This document shows, piece by piece, positions 22,290 to 32,210 of a stretch of DNA of 64,000 nt. Origin of the DNA: Pseudeuparius sepicola (lineage: Eukaryota; Arthropoda; Insecta; Coleoptera; Anthribidae); assembly GCA_963920635.1 (NCBI GenBank), contig OY987299.1, forward strand, positions 67,996,692 to 68,060,691. The letters are read 5' to 3'. Within the stretch, counting starts at the first letter, position 1. The number at the start of each line of letters is the position of its first letter. The notes beneath the pieces were generated by a model. That model searched no databases and had not been told where the DNA came from. It saw nothing but the letters and a program-made list of their open reading frames with translations. A program made the position numbers and the translations under genes.

Positions 22290-22470
22290 GTAGTGTATGC
22301 CCATATCTCCGCCACTGGCTATTTGGGAAACTTGATATTATCACATTTTGTGGCTCTTGATTAATGAATGTGGTGTACCTAACTTTGTTTGAATATCTCT
22401 AACAGTTGAAAAATTTAAAAATAAAACGTTAAAAACTTTAATTTAAACACCCTGTTAACTAAAACACGAG
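22290..22470 (+). repeat. Partner of the 19411-19575 repeat, ending near CACCCTGTT
   Basis: Reverse-complement match to 19411-19575 over about 130 bp. It ends at about 22452 with AACACCCTGTTAA, the same terminal motif used by many foldbacks in the window. Together with its partner it may be the remains of a larger foldback into which other elements inserted. Confidence 0.45.
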
Positions 22471-22479
22471 GCAGCTGTG

Positions 22480-23430
22480 AATAAAAAGTTGTACCAGAAA
22501 ATAGTCATATTTATTAAGTGAAGAAGACACTCAATGACCTTTTGTAAAACTATTCCTTGAAATGATTAGAATACAACTTCAATCGGAATTCAATCTCATA
22601 CAAAATCTAAATTATTTTACTCTTAGTACCCACGAAATTGGTCGCCGTAAGAAACATGGGTAGGGGTAAAAATTGTTTGAAGAAGCCGTGGCGGAGTGGT
22701 GCCTTCCCTCTCCTCTACACGCAGAAAGGCGCCGCCCCGCCTTTCATCTTCCCGCACCACATCACCCAGCGCGGAGTTGCGGGTTTGGGCGAACAGCATC
22801 CCAACTGTTTCGTCAGGTTTAAACTTTATTGTCCTTGTAGGTACTAGCCTATCTATTTACTAAATATGTACCTATTTATTTTTATAGAAGTCCATACTAT
22901 TCTACTATTATCCTTGATTATGTAGAATCAAAAAAGGAATATAGATTAATGGTTGTAAGTGACAGAATAATAAAGGATTCTGTGATCTTTAAGTACCTAC
23001 TGGATTTTTGTTATAACAGGTATTTCATGATTATTTCGTTACCTACTTTTGAAAACCATTTTGCACTATGGTGTGCTTGGATTTTTACGTTAATACCTCA
23101 GAAAATTTGGCTGACAAGTTTCACGCAGGATAATTTTTTTTAGATAATATCTAAAAAATGTGGTCCTAGAAAAAATATGTATAGATGTATAGGTACCTAC
23201 TTATTAGTCGTCTTGCTGCTAAGCGAGGACGTTGACAGCTCGTTTGGCATTTTCCAAACTCCCCTAGATTGCCTGAAATGACAGGAAAAACCAGGGTCGT
23301 ATTAAGGCATATTGGATAAGCTCTGAATTTTCGGATGACGGTAAATTCGAAACGAAACCGATTTATTTTTTATATTGTTTCTGTCTAGACGCCCAGACAA
23401 ACAACTTTGGAATTCATACCTAAGCAGAAA
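22480..23430. other. Spacer with a short GC-rich island
   Basis: Mostly AT-rich and non-coding. A GC-rich island at about 22675-22810 contains GTGGCGGAGTGGTGCC, which resembles a tRNA A box, but no B box or cloverleaf follows. Nothing else was recognised. Confidence 0.4.
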
Positions 23431-23439
23431 ACCTCGCGC

Positions 23440-23960
23440 TCGCACACCCAAATGATATATAACAGCATTTGGGAACGTTTGTGCACAAAATTTTGATCAC
23501 CAATTCACCTCCGTATTTAAGAACTCTTTTTGTTAAGCGTGCAGCTGTGTCAAGTAGAGCTTTACGCAATTGCGATTACCTTCACATTCCTAGATACAGA
23601 ACCGCATTATTTAGAAGGAGTTTTATCTATTGTGCTACAAAATTTTATAATTCTTTACCTGCAGAATTTAAGGAATTCCCTTAATATCTTTTAAATTTAA
23701 AATTAAGGCCTATTTACTTAGCTTACAATAAGATTGTTTATGTTGTCGTGATTGCCTGTTTTTATGCTTTTTTGTAAGTTATCAATTATTTGTAATTATT
23801 CAATTATTTGTTTTTGAGATTTATTTTTTATTTTTTCTTGTGTGCGGGGGTTAAGTGTAAGAATACCCTGGTGCTAAACTTCGCCCTTCGACGTACTACT
23901 TCTCATTCTGTAATATGTACTTTCAATAAAGACGATATTATTATTATTATTATTATTATA
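23440..23960 (+). pseudogene. 5'-truncated non-LTR retrotransposon 3' end with (ATT)n tail
   Basis: Frame 23469-23684 contains CDYLHIPRYRTALFRRSFIY and KFYNSLPAEFKEF, the standard C-terminal signature of jockey/R1-type RTs (R-T-x-x-F-R-x-S, then N-SLP). It is followed by a 3' UTR with TCAATAAAG and an ATT-repeat tail from about 23935. Nothing upstream of the C-terminus remains. Confidence 0.75.
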
Positions 23961-24721
23961 TAATTTTTCTAAAATTATATTTTATATTCAACGTTGCATG
24001 TACCATATCATCAGCCTTACATATAGGACATTGCATGTAGTAAGTAGTTATTGTAAAAACAATGTCGCAAACCACTTATTGACAGGACATTGTAAAATGC
24101 ATATTACAATACATATCAGTATATCGGTAGGACATATAGTTTGGATGTTCTGAAATATCCCTTTTGCGATATTTTGTTGATATTGGTTTTAGGAATTGTA
24201 AATTAATATCTTGCCAAAATATTATGTCAGCAATGTTCACTAAAAGTATAACTCCCAATGAACTAACAATATAGAAATATAAATGTTTAAAATTTTACTA
24301 ATTATAATTATTATTTTATTTTTAAAGGAAATATTTCACATTATTGATAGGACCGACATTGGGACACAATGGGAATACCTAGGTACAAAAACTGATATTA
24401 AAATGCCCTTTAATTATCATTATAATATAAAGAGTCGCAACATCGGACACATGAAGGAAAACCTCTCATTCATATAAATGCCCAACATATTTTATCGGTA
24501 CGCCCAACATATTTTATAAAAGTTTAACACCCTGTTTCTTCCTTATAAGGCCTCCAAATCTCCAAATAAAAAAGTTTATAGAACAAACTGGCAATATTTT
24601 TCGAGATTGTACTGGTCCTAATAGGGACTTAAAAGTGAATATCCTAGATATATTATAATAGAAGAAAAATATCTTACAAAACACACATTATTATCCATAC
24701 GCATTCTTGTAGTAGGTACCT

Positions 24722-24765
24722 AGGTACCTAGTTTTTTACAACTAAAAAACTAAGTACCTACCTAG
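24722..24765. repeat. Short hairpin
   Basis: AGGTACCTAGTTTTTTA and TAAAAAACTAAGTACCT face each other across a three- to four-base loop, within a GTACCTA-rich stretch. Confidence 0.5.
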
Positions 24766-24784
24766 AGGCTATATTTTGAGGAAG

Positions 24785-25530
24785 GTGATTTTTAGGCATT
24801 TTTAGATTTGTTCTACAACGTTTCGTTTTTGAGATACCATCTTCAACTTTATTTTTTTAAATACGGACCTGGATTTTTTTTGCAGATTTGTTTTGAGACA
24901 ATTATACTGAAAATTCCTTTTTTTTCATTAATTTTTTCTATTGCGGCCCTTTGTTTAATAATAAGAAGTCTAAATATTAATCAGTATTGACAACAATTTA
25001 GCTTATTTAAAGTCTTCACTTTTTCTAATTGTAAGAAGAAAGCTTTAAGCCAACGAAGCCAATAACTTTTGCCATTTATTAATTGCAATTTGTCGTCATT
25101 TGAAAAAGCACCCTCCATTTCTAATGATATAAATTGTTAACTAAATGATACAGTGGGAGTTATGACAAATGACAAGGGGTTTCGTTGTTTCAATGCCTTC
25201 TAGGTGGAGGATTTTTATTATTTTTTTATTATCGTATGTGTCTGTTATTAGTCTTTGCTGTCCTTTTCTTAGTTCTTTAATTGAAATATAAGTTGTAAGT
25301 TAAATTGTTGACAATACTGATTAATATTTAGACTTCTTATGGAAAAAAATGAATTTCCAGTATAATTGTCTTAAAACATTTTAAAATTATTTTGTGTCAT
25401 ACATCATGGTATTTGCAATGAAAAGTGCTTGAAAAATCTGCAAAAAAATCCAGGTCCGTATTTAAAAAATAAAGTTGAAGATGGTTTCTCAAAAACGAAA
25501 CGTTGTAGAACAAATCTAAAAGCACCATCT
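24785..25530. repeat. Foldback element, arms of about 210 bp
   Basis: About 24790-24995 is the reverse complement of about 25310-25525, both carrying the blocks GATTTGTTCTACAACGTTTC and AATACGGACCTGGATT or their complements. The centre (about 25000-25300) holds further shorter inverted similarity. The right arm is then repeated downstream as a direct tandem duplication. No coding potential. Confidence 0.65.
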
Positions 25531-25948
25531 TAAAGCCCGTTAAAAAGTGCCACAAGGAAGTGTTCTTTTTTTTCTATCTGGGATAACAACTTCAGAAAAA
25601 AATAAAATCAAAAACCCAAAATTTTACTTTTTTCAAAATAACTCAAAAACGAAAAAAAATATTAGAAATCTGTTTGTGCCATTTTATTGACCTCAAAAAT
25701 CCAGGTCCGTATTTAAAAAAATAAAGTTGAAGATGGTTTCTCAAAAACGAAACGTTGTAGATCAAATCTAAAAACACCATCTTAAAACCCGTTAAAAAGT
25801 GCCACAAGAAAGTGTTCTTTTTTTTCTATCTGTGACAACAACTTCAGAAAAAAATAAAATCGAAAACGCAAAATTTTACTTTTTTCAAAATAACTCAAAA
25901 ACGAAAAAAATATTAGAAATCAGTTAGCCATTTTATTGACCTCAAAAT
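25449..25948. repeat. Tandem duplication, two units of about 251 bp
   Basis: Unit 1 (25449-25699) and unit 2 (25700-25948) both start TCCAGGTCCGTATTT and contain GTTGAAGATGGTTTCTC, AAGTGTTCTTTTTTTTC and TTTTACTTTTTTCAAAATAA. Each unit begins with the arm of the foldback at 24785-25530 and runs into sequence outside it, so the tandem duplication includes the foldback's edge. Confidence 0.7.
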
Positions 25949-26174
25949 TCCGCAACTTTTTCTCCATTTAACCGTTGCTCTATCTCTCAATGTTTGCAAT
26001 ATCCCCATGCTGTTCATTCTTATCCGGGACACAGTGTATATTTAGAAATCAGCATATTTATTTCGGACCTCTGGTTATTACCACTTTTTTGCTCTTTTGA
26101 TGCGAAAAATTATTGCTGAGATGTGAATGGAATGCTGGTAACTTCATTTTATTGCACTTTATAGGTACCTTATA

Positions 26175-26888
26175 AGGGTGTTCCAGGTTTTTTAAGGACT
26201 TTGATATTTTGGAGAAAAAGTGATTATAGTCTTATAAACATAGGTCGGTTGACTGACGTAGATATTTATAAGACGTAGATATTTATAAGACTTTTCACAG
26301 CTATAGCTTCATATTCTGGAAAATAGATGGCGCTGATGGCCAACAATGTAGTTTGCATTGTATTTTGTCTCCGAAAAGAGTATGGTGAGCCCTCGGGTGA
26401 GCCAAAGAATAGTGTCAGACGTCACAGCCGTGGGCAGTCTTTATTAATACCTACATCAGTCAACGATAGGTCCTAAAGTTCTTTGTTTCTTAGATACAGG
26501 GGTGATACAGATTAAAAAATCAACGTTTTTATGTTTTTTATTTTTTACTTCCAAGCGAGAAATAATGACAGTAATAACAAATTAAAAAAAACAATCCATG
26601 GCAACTGATTGTTGCCCACAGCCAATTAAACTACATAAATATATTAGTGAAATAAACCCCAAAAATCAAGTTTGCGGCCAAACGGTGACAGTTAGGAAAA
26701 ATTGCAACAAACCGGTTGTGTTTAGGTTCGAATGCTCCGTCCGACAATATTAGTGTATGATTTTATCCAGGGCACCACCACCTCAGAAACGAAGAACTTT
26801 TCGACCTATGTTTATAAGAAAAAGTCATGCTAAAATGACTTTATACAAAATGCCAAAGTCTTGATTAAAAAACCTGGGTCACCCTGTA
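26175..26888. repeat. Foldback element holding a nested MITE
   Basis: The left arm (26175-26247, then 26466-26510) matches the reverse complement of about 26765-26888. Shared blocks are CAGGTTTTTTAA, CTTATAAACATAGGTC and AAAGTTCTT-GTTTCT. The left arm is interrupted at ATAGGTC by the MITE at 26248-26465, while the right arm is uninterrupted and serves as the empty-site reference. The right end is TCACCCTGTAC. Confidence 0.65.
26248..26465. mobile_element. MITE (TIR GTTGACTGACGTA), copy 1
   Basis: It starts GTTGACTGACGTA and ends with the reverse complement TACATCAGTCAAC. Flanks are ATAGGTCG (26240-26247) and ATAGGTCC (26466-26473), a near-exact 8-bp duplication. It has a small internal duplication of about 20 bp just inside the left end (GACGTAGATATTTATAA, twice). 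A second copy lies at 43232-43410. An 8-bp duplication fits the hAT superfamily. Non-coding. Confidence 0.7.
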
Positions 26889-26944
26889 CCTGCATTCCGT
26901 CTACCAAATTTTAATTTAGCATCGTTTTTGTTGAGGATGATGTA

Positions 26945-27140
26945 TTTTTTGTCAACCTCCTTAATATGGGTATCAAAAGAAAGGGCTTGAAGAGTAGAAA
27001 ATGATAAAGTTAGTGACATCACACTAAATTCAATACGGCCACCGCTCTAAGATGGCGGATTACGTTTTCTTTTCAACCCCCTTATTATGGGTATCAAATG
27101 AAAGGGCTTGAAGAGTAGAAAACAATGGTGAACAGGGTCT
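26945..27140. repeat. Tandem repeat with a period of about 121 bp (TATCAAATGAAAGG family)
   Basis: The block around GGGTATCAAA-GAAAGGGCTTGAAGAGTAGAAAA occurs at about 26968 and again at about 27089, with GATGGCGGA-like sequence between. The same organisation is found at 54829-54990. Confidence 0.6.
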
Positions 27141-27295
27141 GATGATGGAGCCGGAAGGTGGTTACAGGAACTGGTTCATAAAACAATGCAATCCTATCGA
27201 GTATGGCCTCATTTGTTTTGTCTAAAAAACTAAAAAGTTGAAAATAAAATCATTAATAAAAAAATATTTTTTAAAAAACAAGCTATAAAATTATA

Positions 27296-27820
27296 TACAG
27301 TGTGGATACAAATTGTGGAATAATGCTATTTTTTAAATATTCTTCAATTTAAAAAAAAATGTTTTAGTAAAAGTTTCGAAGGAAAATATTTCCCGTTTTA
27401 TGTTCTCTTGCAAACTTTCGTACCATAAAAAATGTAGTTGCTATGGTAACCAACTTTTTTTTTTAAATGGCACCATTTACCTACTTTTTTTGGTGAAAAT
27501 GAATAAACTGAATCTTTCTAAATACGATATAATACAATTTTAATGGGGTCACATAAGAAAAAAATACAGTAAATTCAACTTTTATAGTTATCAGTTCAGT
27601 GTAAATACAAATTGTGGAATATTGCCAATAATTTTTAAAATATTTATAATATCAAAATAATGTTTTAACAACAGTTTCACAGAATCTTTTTTCCCGTTTA
27701 GCGATGTTTTGCAATCTATCATATCATAAAAAATGTGGTAATCAACTTAATTTTTTTAAATTGCACCATATATGTACTTTTTTGATGAAAATTAATAATT
27801 CGATTATTTCTAAATACAGG
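27296..27820. repeat. Diverged direct duplication with a period of about 300 bp
   Basis: About 27296-27530 and 27596-27820 share TACAAATTGTGGAATA, TTTCCCGTTTA, CATAAAAAATGT and TTTCTAAATAC in the same order. An ACAGGGTGAGT end follows the second copy. Confidence 0.5.
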
Positions 27821-28114
27821 GTGAGTTTTTTTCGATGACCACTATGGGGATCTCTGAAACTAGCAGAGCTAGAACAAAGGTTAAAGGGGGAAAGAATTGC
27901 GGTTTTGAATGCTCCTTTTGGATTTTTAAAAAAGTTCATGGCTCATTAGATATTTTGAAAAGAGTGTTTTTCTGCTATTTCATCAGATCTCTGGTGCTCC
28001 GTTATTCCTGATTATACAGAAAAACTGTAGAGACAAAAATTGTAGATAATTTTGGGCTTAATAAGATAATCTGATCCAAATATTCATTAATTAATTCTAT
28101 TGATAATTCGTATA

Positions 28115-29230
28115 CAGGGTGAGTCAGAATGTATAGTAAATACTTTAAAGGGGTGTTCGGCAGTTGGTTTTAAGAGAGCCTTTTATATAAAATTTTTCGA
28201 TTTGGGCTTTCCTTGCCAAGTATTTGGGTCGACAGGGTGACCCAAAAGTATTTTTTATTTATATCTCAATAACGGCGCTACTTAAAAATTTTAAATTGGT
28301 ATGTGATATCTACTTACTGAAAGACGCTTTAGGGTAGTTTATTCATTTACACAGTGCCCTAAAAAAGGGTAAAAACTAACAACCCTTGTTAATTTTTTTG
28401 CTTAAACTTTTTTGAGGTTATCTTTTTGGTCTTGCAGGTCCATCATTTCAATGTATCTTTTCATTTTGCAACAAAAGTGTACTCTTGTTTCATAAAGATA
28501 AAATCAAACATTTGCGTCGAAATTGGCAAAATGTGCCCCAAAACACCTGTTAACTTCAACATTTGAAACATAAAATTTTTTCCCTAGCGCTTTCAAACGT
28601 TACACATCGACTGTACCATTTAAACTGAGAAAAAAATTCCTATGAACAATGTGCCAAAACTTATTAGCTTTCAAAATGGACACCCAATTTGGACACCCTA
28701 TTTGAAGAAAACCAATGCGGTTTTGACCAATGTCCAATTGGTATTTTTTTCCTTATTTTGAATGTACAGTCGATCTGTAACGTTTGTAAGCGGTAGGTAA
28801 AATTGTATGTCTAGAATGTTAAAGTTAACAGGTCTTTTGGGTCACATTTTGCCAATTTCAACGCAAATGGTTGATTTTATCGTTATGAAACAAGAGTACA
28901 CTTTTGTTGCAAAATGAAAAGATACCCTGAAACACCAAAAAGATAACCTCAAAAAAGTTTTAGCAAAAAAATTGATAGTTTTTACCCTTTTTTAGGGCAC
29001 TGTGTAAATGAATAAACTGCCCTAAGTGTCTTCCAGTAAGTAGATAACACATACCAAATTTCAAATTTTTAAGTAGATATAAATAAAAAAAATACTTTTC
29101 AGTCACCCTGTAGACCCGAATAACTTGGCAAGGAAAGCCCAAATCGAAAAATTTTATATGAAAGGCCCTCCTTAAAACCACCTGCTGAACACCCCTTTAA
29201 AGTATTTACTATATATTCTGACTCACCCTG
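28115..29230. repeat. Foldback element with CAGGGTGAGTCAG ends and TA flanks
   Basis: The left arm starts TA|CAGGGTGAGTCAGAAT and the right arm ends ATTCTGACTCACCCTG|TA. About 530 bp of each arm are inverted copies, with the tip near 28685. The TA on both sides (28113-28114 and 29231-29232) suggests a Tc1/mariner-type target duplication. No protein. The right half, from its tip outward, is copied at 34814-35358. Confidence 0.75.
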
Positions 29231-29745
29231 TATAAATTTGTGTTGTTTGTGATTTTTGAGATATGATATAAACTTGTGTTTTTTTAAACGTAAATCATAG
29301 TTGGCTGTGGCCTTATCAAATCGGCGATTTTTTGAGCTTTCCAAAGATATAATACTCGGCATAGTTATTATAAAAAATAAAAGAGCTATGGCTAATTTTC
29401 TGATTTGTTTTTAAATTTCACAGTCAGCCATGGAATATTTTCATAATTACGTTCTATTTTGTAATTAGACATACTTCAAACTTTCTAAAAAATTTTTGTT
29501 TTTAGCTGATAACTAAAGGGCGGAATATATGCATTTAATTTCAATCGAATCATGCGCATATATATGCATCATTTTTATTTAAAATATGCAGTAATATGCA
29601 TTTATTTGGCCAAATATGCAATAATATGCATTTATATTACATGTACAAATACCTTAAAAAACACCAAAACTGATTTTAGTGAAAGGGTTTATTTTAAGAA
29701 AAATGAAAGGAAAACAAATACATAAAATACCTCGTAAAATACCTA

Positions 29746-30113
29746 CAGTGTGACCCATTTGTTTTGGGGTCAGTCTGTAAAAAGTGTATCAATCGTGCGA
29801 TTTGGCTGATTTTTTTTTTAAATTGTAGAGCTCGATGAACTGCACATTTTGAACAAAAATTGCCTGGTTCGCATAAAATCCAAAGCCTACTATGACCGTT
29901 TTTATGAGCAAAATTTTAAGAAACCATATTAGCGTTTTTTTTTTGAAAAAATCTGTGTGCGCCAATGGATTGAGCACCCCTCGAAATGGGTATGTACAAA
30001 ATTTCATCAAAATATTTCAAGTAATAACGATTTTGTAGAAAAATTAAAAATGCAGCCAAGGTACGTCTTTATTTTCAAAAATTCAAAGTTGGCCATGGAA
30101 AATAATTGAATTG
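29746..30113 (+). repeat. Left terminal inverted repeat of the mariner element
   Basis: 368 bp, reverse complement of 31318-31685 with rare differences (for example GTGTATCAATC versus GTGCATCAATC). The inner edge is at AAAATAATTGAATTG. Confidence 0.85.
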
Positions 30114-30191
30114 TTTACTTTTATTAAGTGTCAAACTGTCTAAATTGAGTTCAGAAATTGTTTGTGCTCAATACAATTAATTATCATAATT

Positions 30192-31268
30192 ATGGAATAT
30201 TTAAGCATAAGAGACAAAATAGAAATTGTTCGACTCGTGGGCGACAACGAGCGCTCGGCAGCAGAAGCTGCGGCCGAATTTAACAATAGACACCCAGGTA
30301 GATCAGTGAGTCGAAGTACTGTACAACGTATAAACAATATTTTTGATGAAACTGGATCGATTTCTAAAAATTTATTAAAAACTAGGCAAAATGGACGCCG
30401 TGGACTTGTTGAAAATAACAATCAAATTCTGCAATACTTTAGTGACAATCCTCGAAATAGTGTTCGAACGGCTAGTTTAGACATTCATATACCCAGAGAG
30501 AGTATAAGGAGATGTTTGAGACAAAACAAAATAAAACCGTTTAAGCCAAAATTTTTGCACACCCTGGAACCAGGAGATGAGGAGAGAATATTAGAATTTT
30601 GCTATTGGCTGCAAGGTGAATATCTCCATAATGGCAACTTTTTATATGAAATTTTATTCACCGACGAAGCCACGTTTACTACAAATGGTGTAGTATCAAG
30701 TCAAAACTGCCGTCACTGGTCAGCTGAAAATCCAGAGTTTATAATAAATGCAAGGAGACAATATTCTTAAAAAATTAACGTTTGGTGTGGAATACTACGC
30801 GACAGAATAATTGGCCCATTTTTCTTTGAAGGGAATTTGAATGCGGCTGGCTTCTTGAATTTTCTAGAAATTGAATTTAGAAATGCTTTAGATGAGTTAC
30901 CATTAAGATACCGTTTAAATTTAAAGTTACAGTTAGATGGCAGTCCTATTCATAATGCTCGTTTAATCAGAAACTGGCTAGATAATAATTTTGAAAACTG
31001 TTGGATAGGGCGAAATAGTCCTTTCTGTGAGTGGCCACCGAGATCTCCGGACTTAACTCCTTTAGATTTTTTTCTTTGGGGTACACTTAAGCAAAATGTT
31101 TATAAGTCAAGACCCCATAATTTACAAGAACTGCAAGCTAGGATAAACCGTAGTTGTGAGGAAATTACTCCACAGCAAATACGAAATGTAATTTTGAATG
31201 TACGCAAGAGGAACGACAAATGCATTGTAGAAAATGGAGGCTTGGTAGAAGTTACAAAAATTTTATAA
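30192..31268 (+). pseudogene. Tc1/mariner transposase, one in-frame stop
   Basis: About 358 codons from MEYLSIRDKIEIVRLVGDNE to the stop at 31266-31268. The N-terminus is a helix-turn-helix pair of the DUF4817 type (AAAEFNNRHPGRSVSRSTVQ). Catalytic aspartates lie in ILFTDEATFTTNG, LKLQLDGSPIHNAR and PPRSPDLTPLDFFLWG, with about 37 residues between the second and third. A single TAA at 30768-30770, after RRQYS, interrupts the frame just before KINVWCGIL. Everything else is open, so one nonsense change has silenced it. The family cuts and pastes its element into TA sites. The ATG at 30192 is the first that fits the family's N-terminus. Confidence 0.9.
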
Positions 31269-31317
31269 TTTTAATTGTTTTTATGTTTTGTGTTTATAAG
31301 CATAAGGTTGTATTATT

Positions 31318-31685
31318 ACAATTCAATTATTTTCCATGGCCAACTTTGAATTTTTGAAAATAAAGACGTACCTTGGCTGCATTTTTAATTTTTCTACAAA
31401 ATCGTTATTACTTGAAATATTTTGATGAAATTTTGTACATACCCATTTCGAGGGGTGCTCAATCCATTGGCGCACACAGATTTTTTCAAAAAAAAACGCT
31501 AATATGGTTTCTTAAAATTTTGCTCATAAAAACGGTCATAGTAGGCTTTGGATTTTATGCGAACCAGGCAATTTTTGTTCAAAATGTGCAGTTCATCGAG
31601 CTCTACAATTTAAAAAAAAAATCAGCCAAATCGCACGATTGATGCACTTTTTACAGACTGACCCCAAAACAAATGGGTCACACTG
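31318..31685 (-). repeat. Right terminal inverted repeat of the mariner element
   Basis: Partner of 29746-30113. It starts at CAATTCAATTATTTTCC, 49 bases after the transposase stop, and ends at GGGTCACACTG before the TA duplication. Confidence 0.85.
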
Positions 31686-31713
31686 TATATTAAAGCAGAA
31701 TTATAAAAACATT

Positions 31714-32210
31714 TTAATTTGAAATTGTATAGTAGGAATTTATGATTAAATACTTTTCAAAGTTGTCCAATAAAAATCTTTGCCTTCTGTCGGTAAAAAT
31801 ATGTTTATATATAGAAAAGCTTCTCTTAACATCTGCCGATGTAATAGAACAATATTTTAATTTGGGTAGTAAGGTACAAGACCAAGGTGGCAACTTCGTT
31901 GGATGATTTACCATCAAAAATACTCTTTACTGCCATTAAAGATTTGAACACTTCATTCTTTTCTACAGTAGAGCGTCTAATTTTTTTTAACTTTAATACC
32001 TACATTACCGGGAACCTTTCTACATTTAGCAGAAAATGTTTGAACAAAATCAACCGATTCGCTTAAACCTAAATTTCTACTTTCTAATGAAAGAATTATA
32101 TCTGGTATAAAAGTAAAATTAACTTTAATAAAAACAAGTTGGTTAGCTATGTCCGCATTTTTCAGGATTTCTTGACTTTGCACTACACACTGCGGGCTCT
32201 CATAATCTTG
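31714..32210 (-). pseudogene. hAT transposase C-terminal dimerisation region, broken
   Basis: Minus-strand sequence contains SVDFVQTFSAKCRKVPGN and then, after frameshifts, KYCSITSADVKRSFSIYKHI with FTDRRQRFLLDNFEKYLII. The second part is the hAT C-terminal signature (SA-x-VERSFS-x-YK-x-ILTDRR), needed for dimerisation. The pattern is close to CGBP1-like hAT proteins. The catalytic core is absent. The orientation agrees with the enclosing element being read on the minus strand. Confidence 0.7.

Larger units (their letters stand above)
29746..31685 (+). mobile_element. Mariner-like element with 368-bp TIRs
   Basis: It begins TA|CAGTGTGACCCATTTG and ends with the exact reverse complement followed by TA (31686-31687). 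The TIRs span 29746-30113 and 31318-31685 and are nearly identical, far longer than the usual mariner TIR of about 30 bp. It carries one transposase gene on the + strand with a single in-frame stop. It sits within the hAT remnant. The near-identity of the TIRs and the single disabling mutation mark it as one of the youngest insertions here. Confidence 0.9.

Noticed and set aside
22675..22810. tRNA-like start GTGGCGGAGTGGTGCC
   Set aside because: No B box at the right distance and no acceptor stem.
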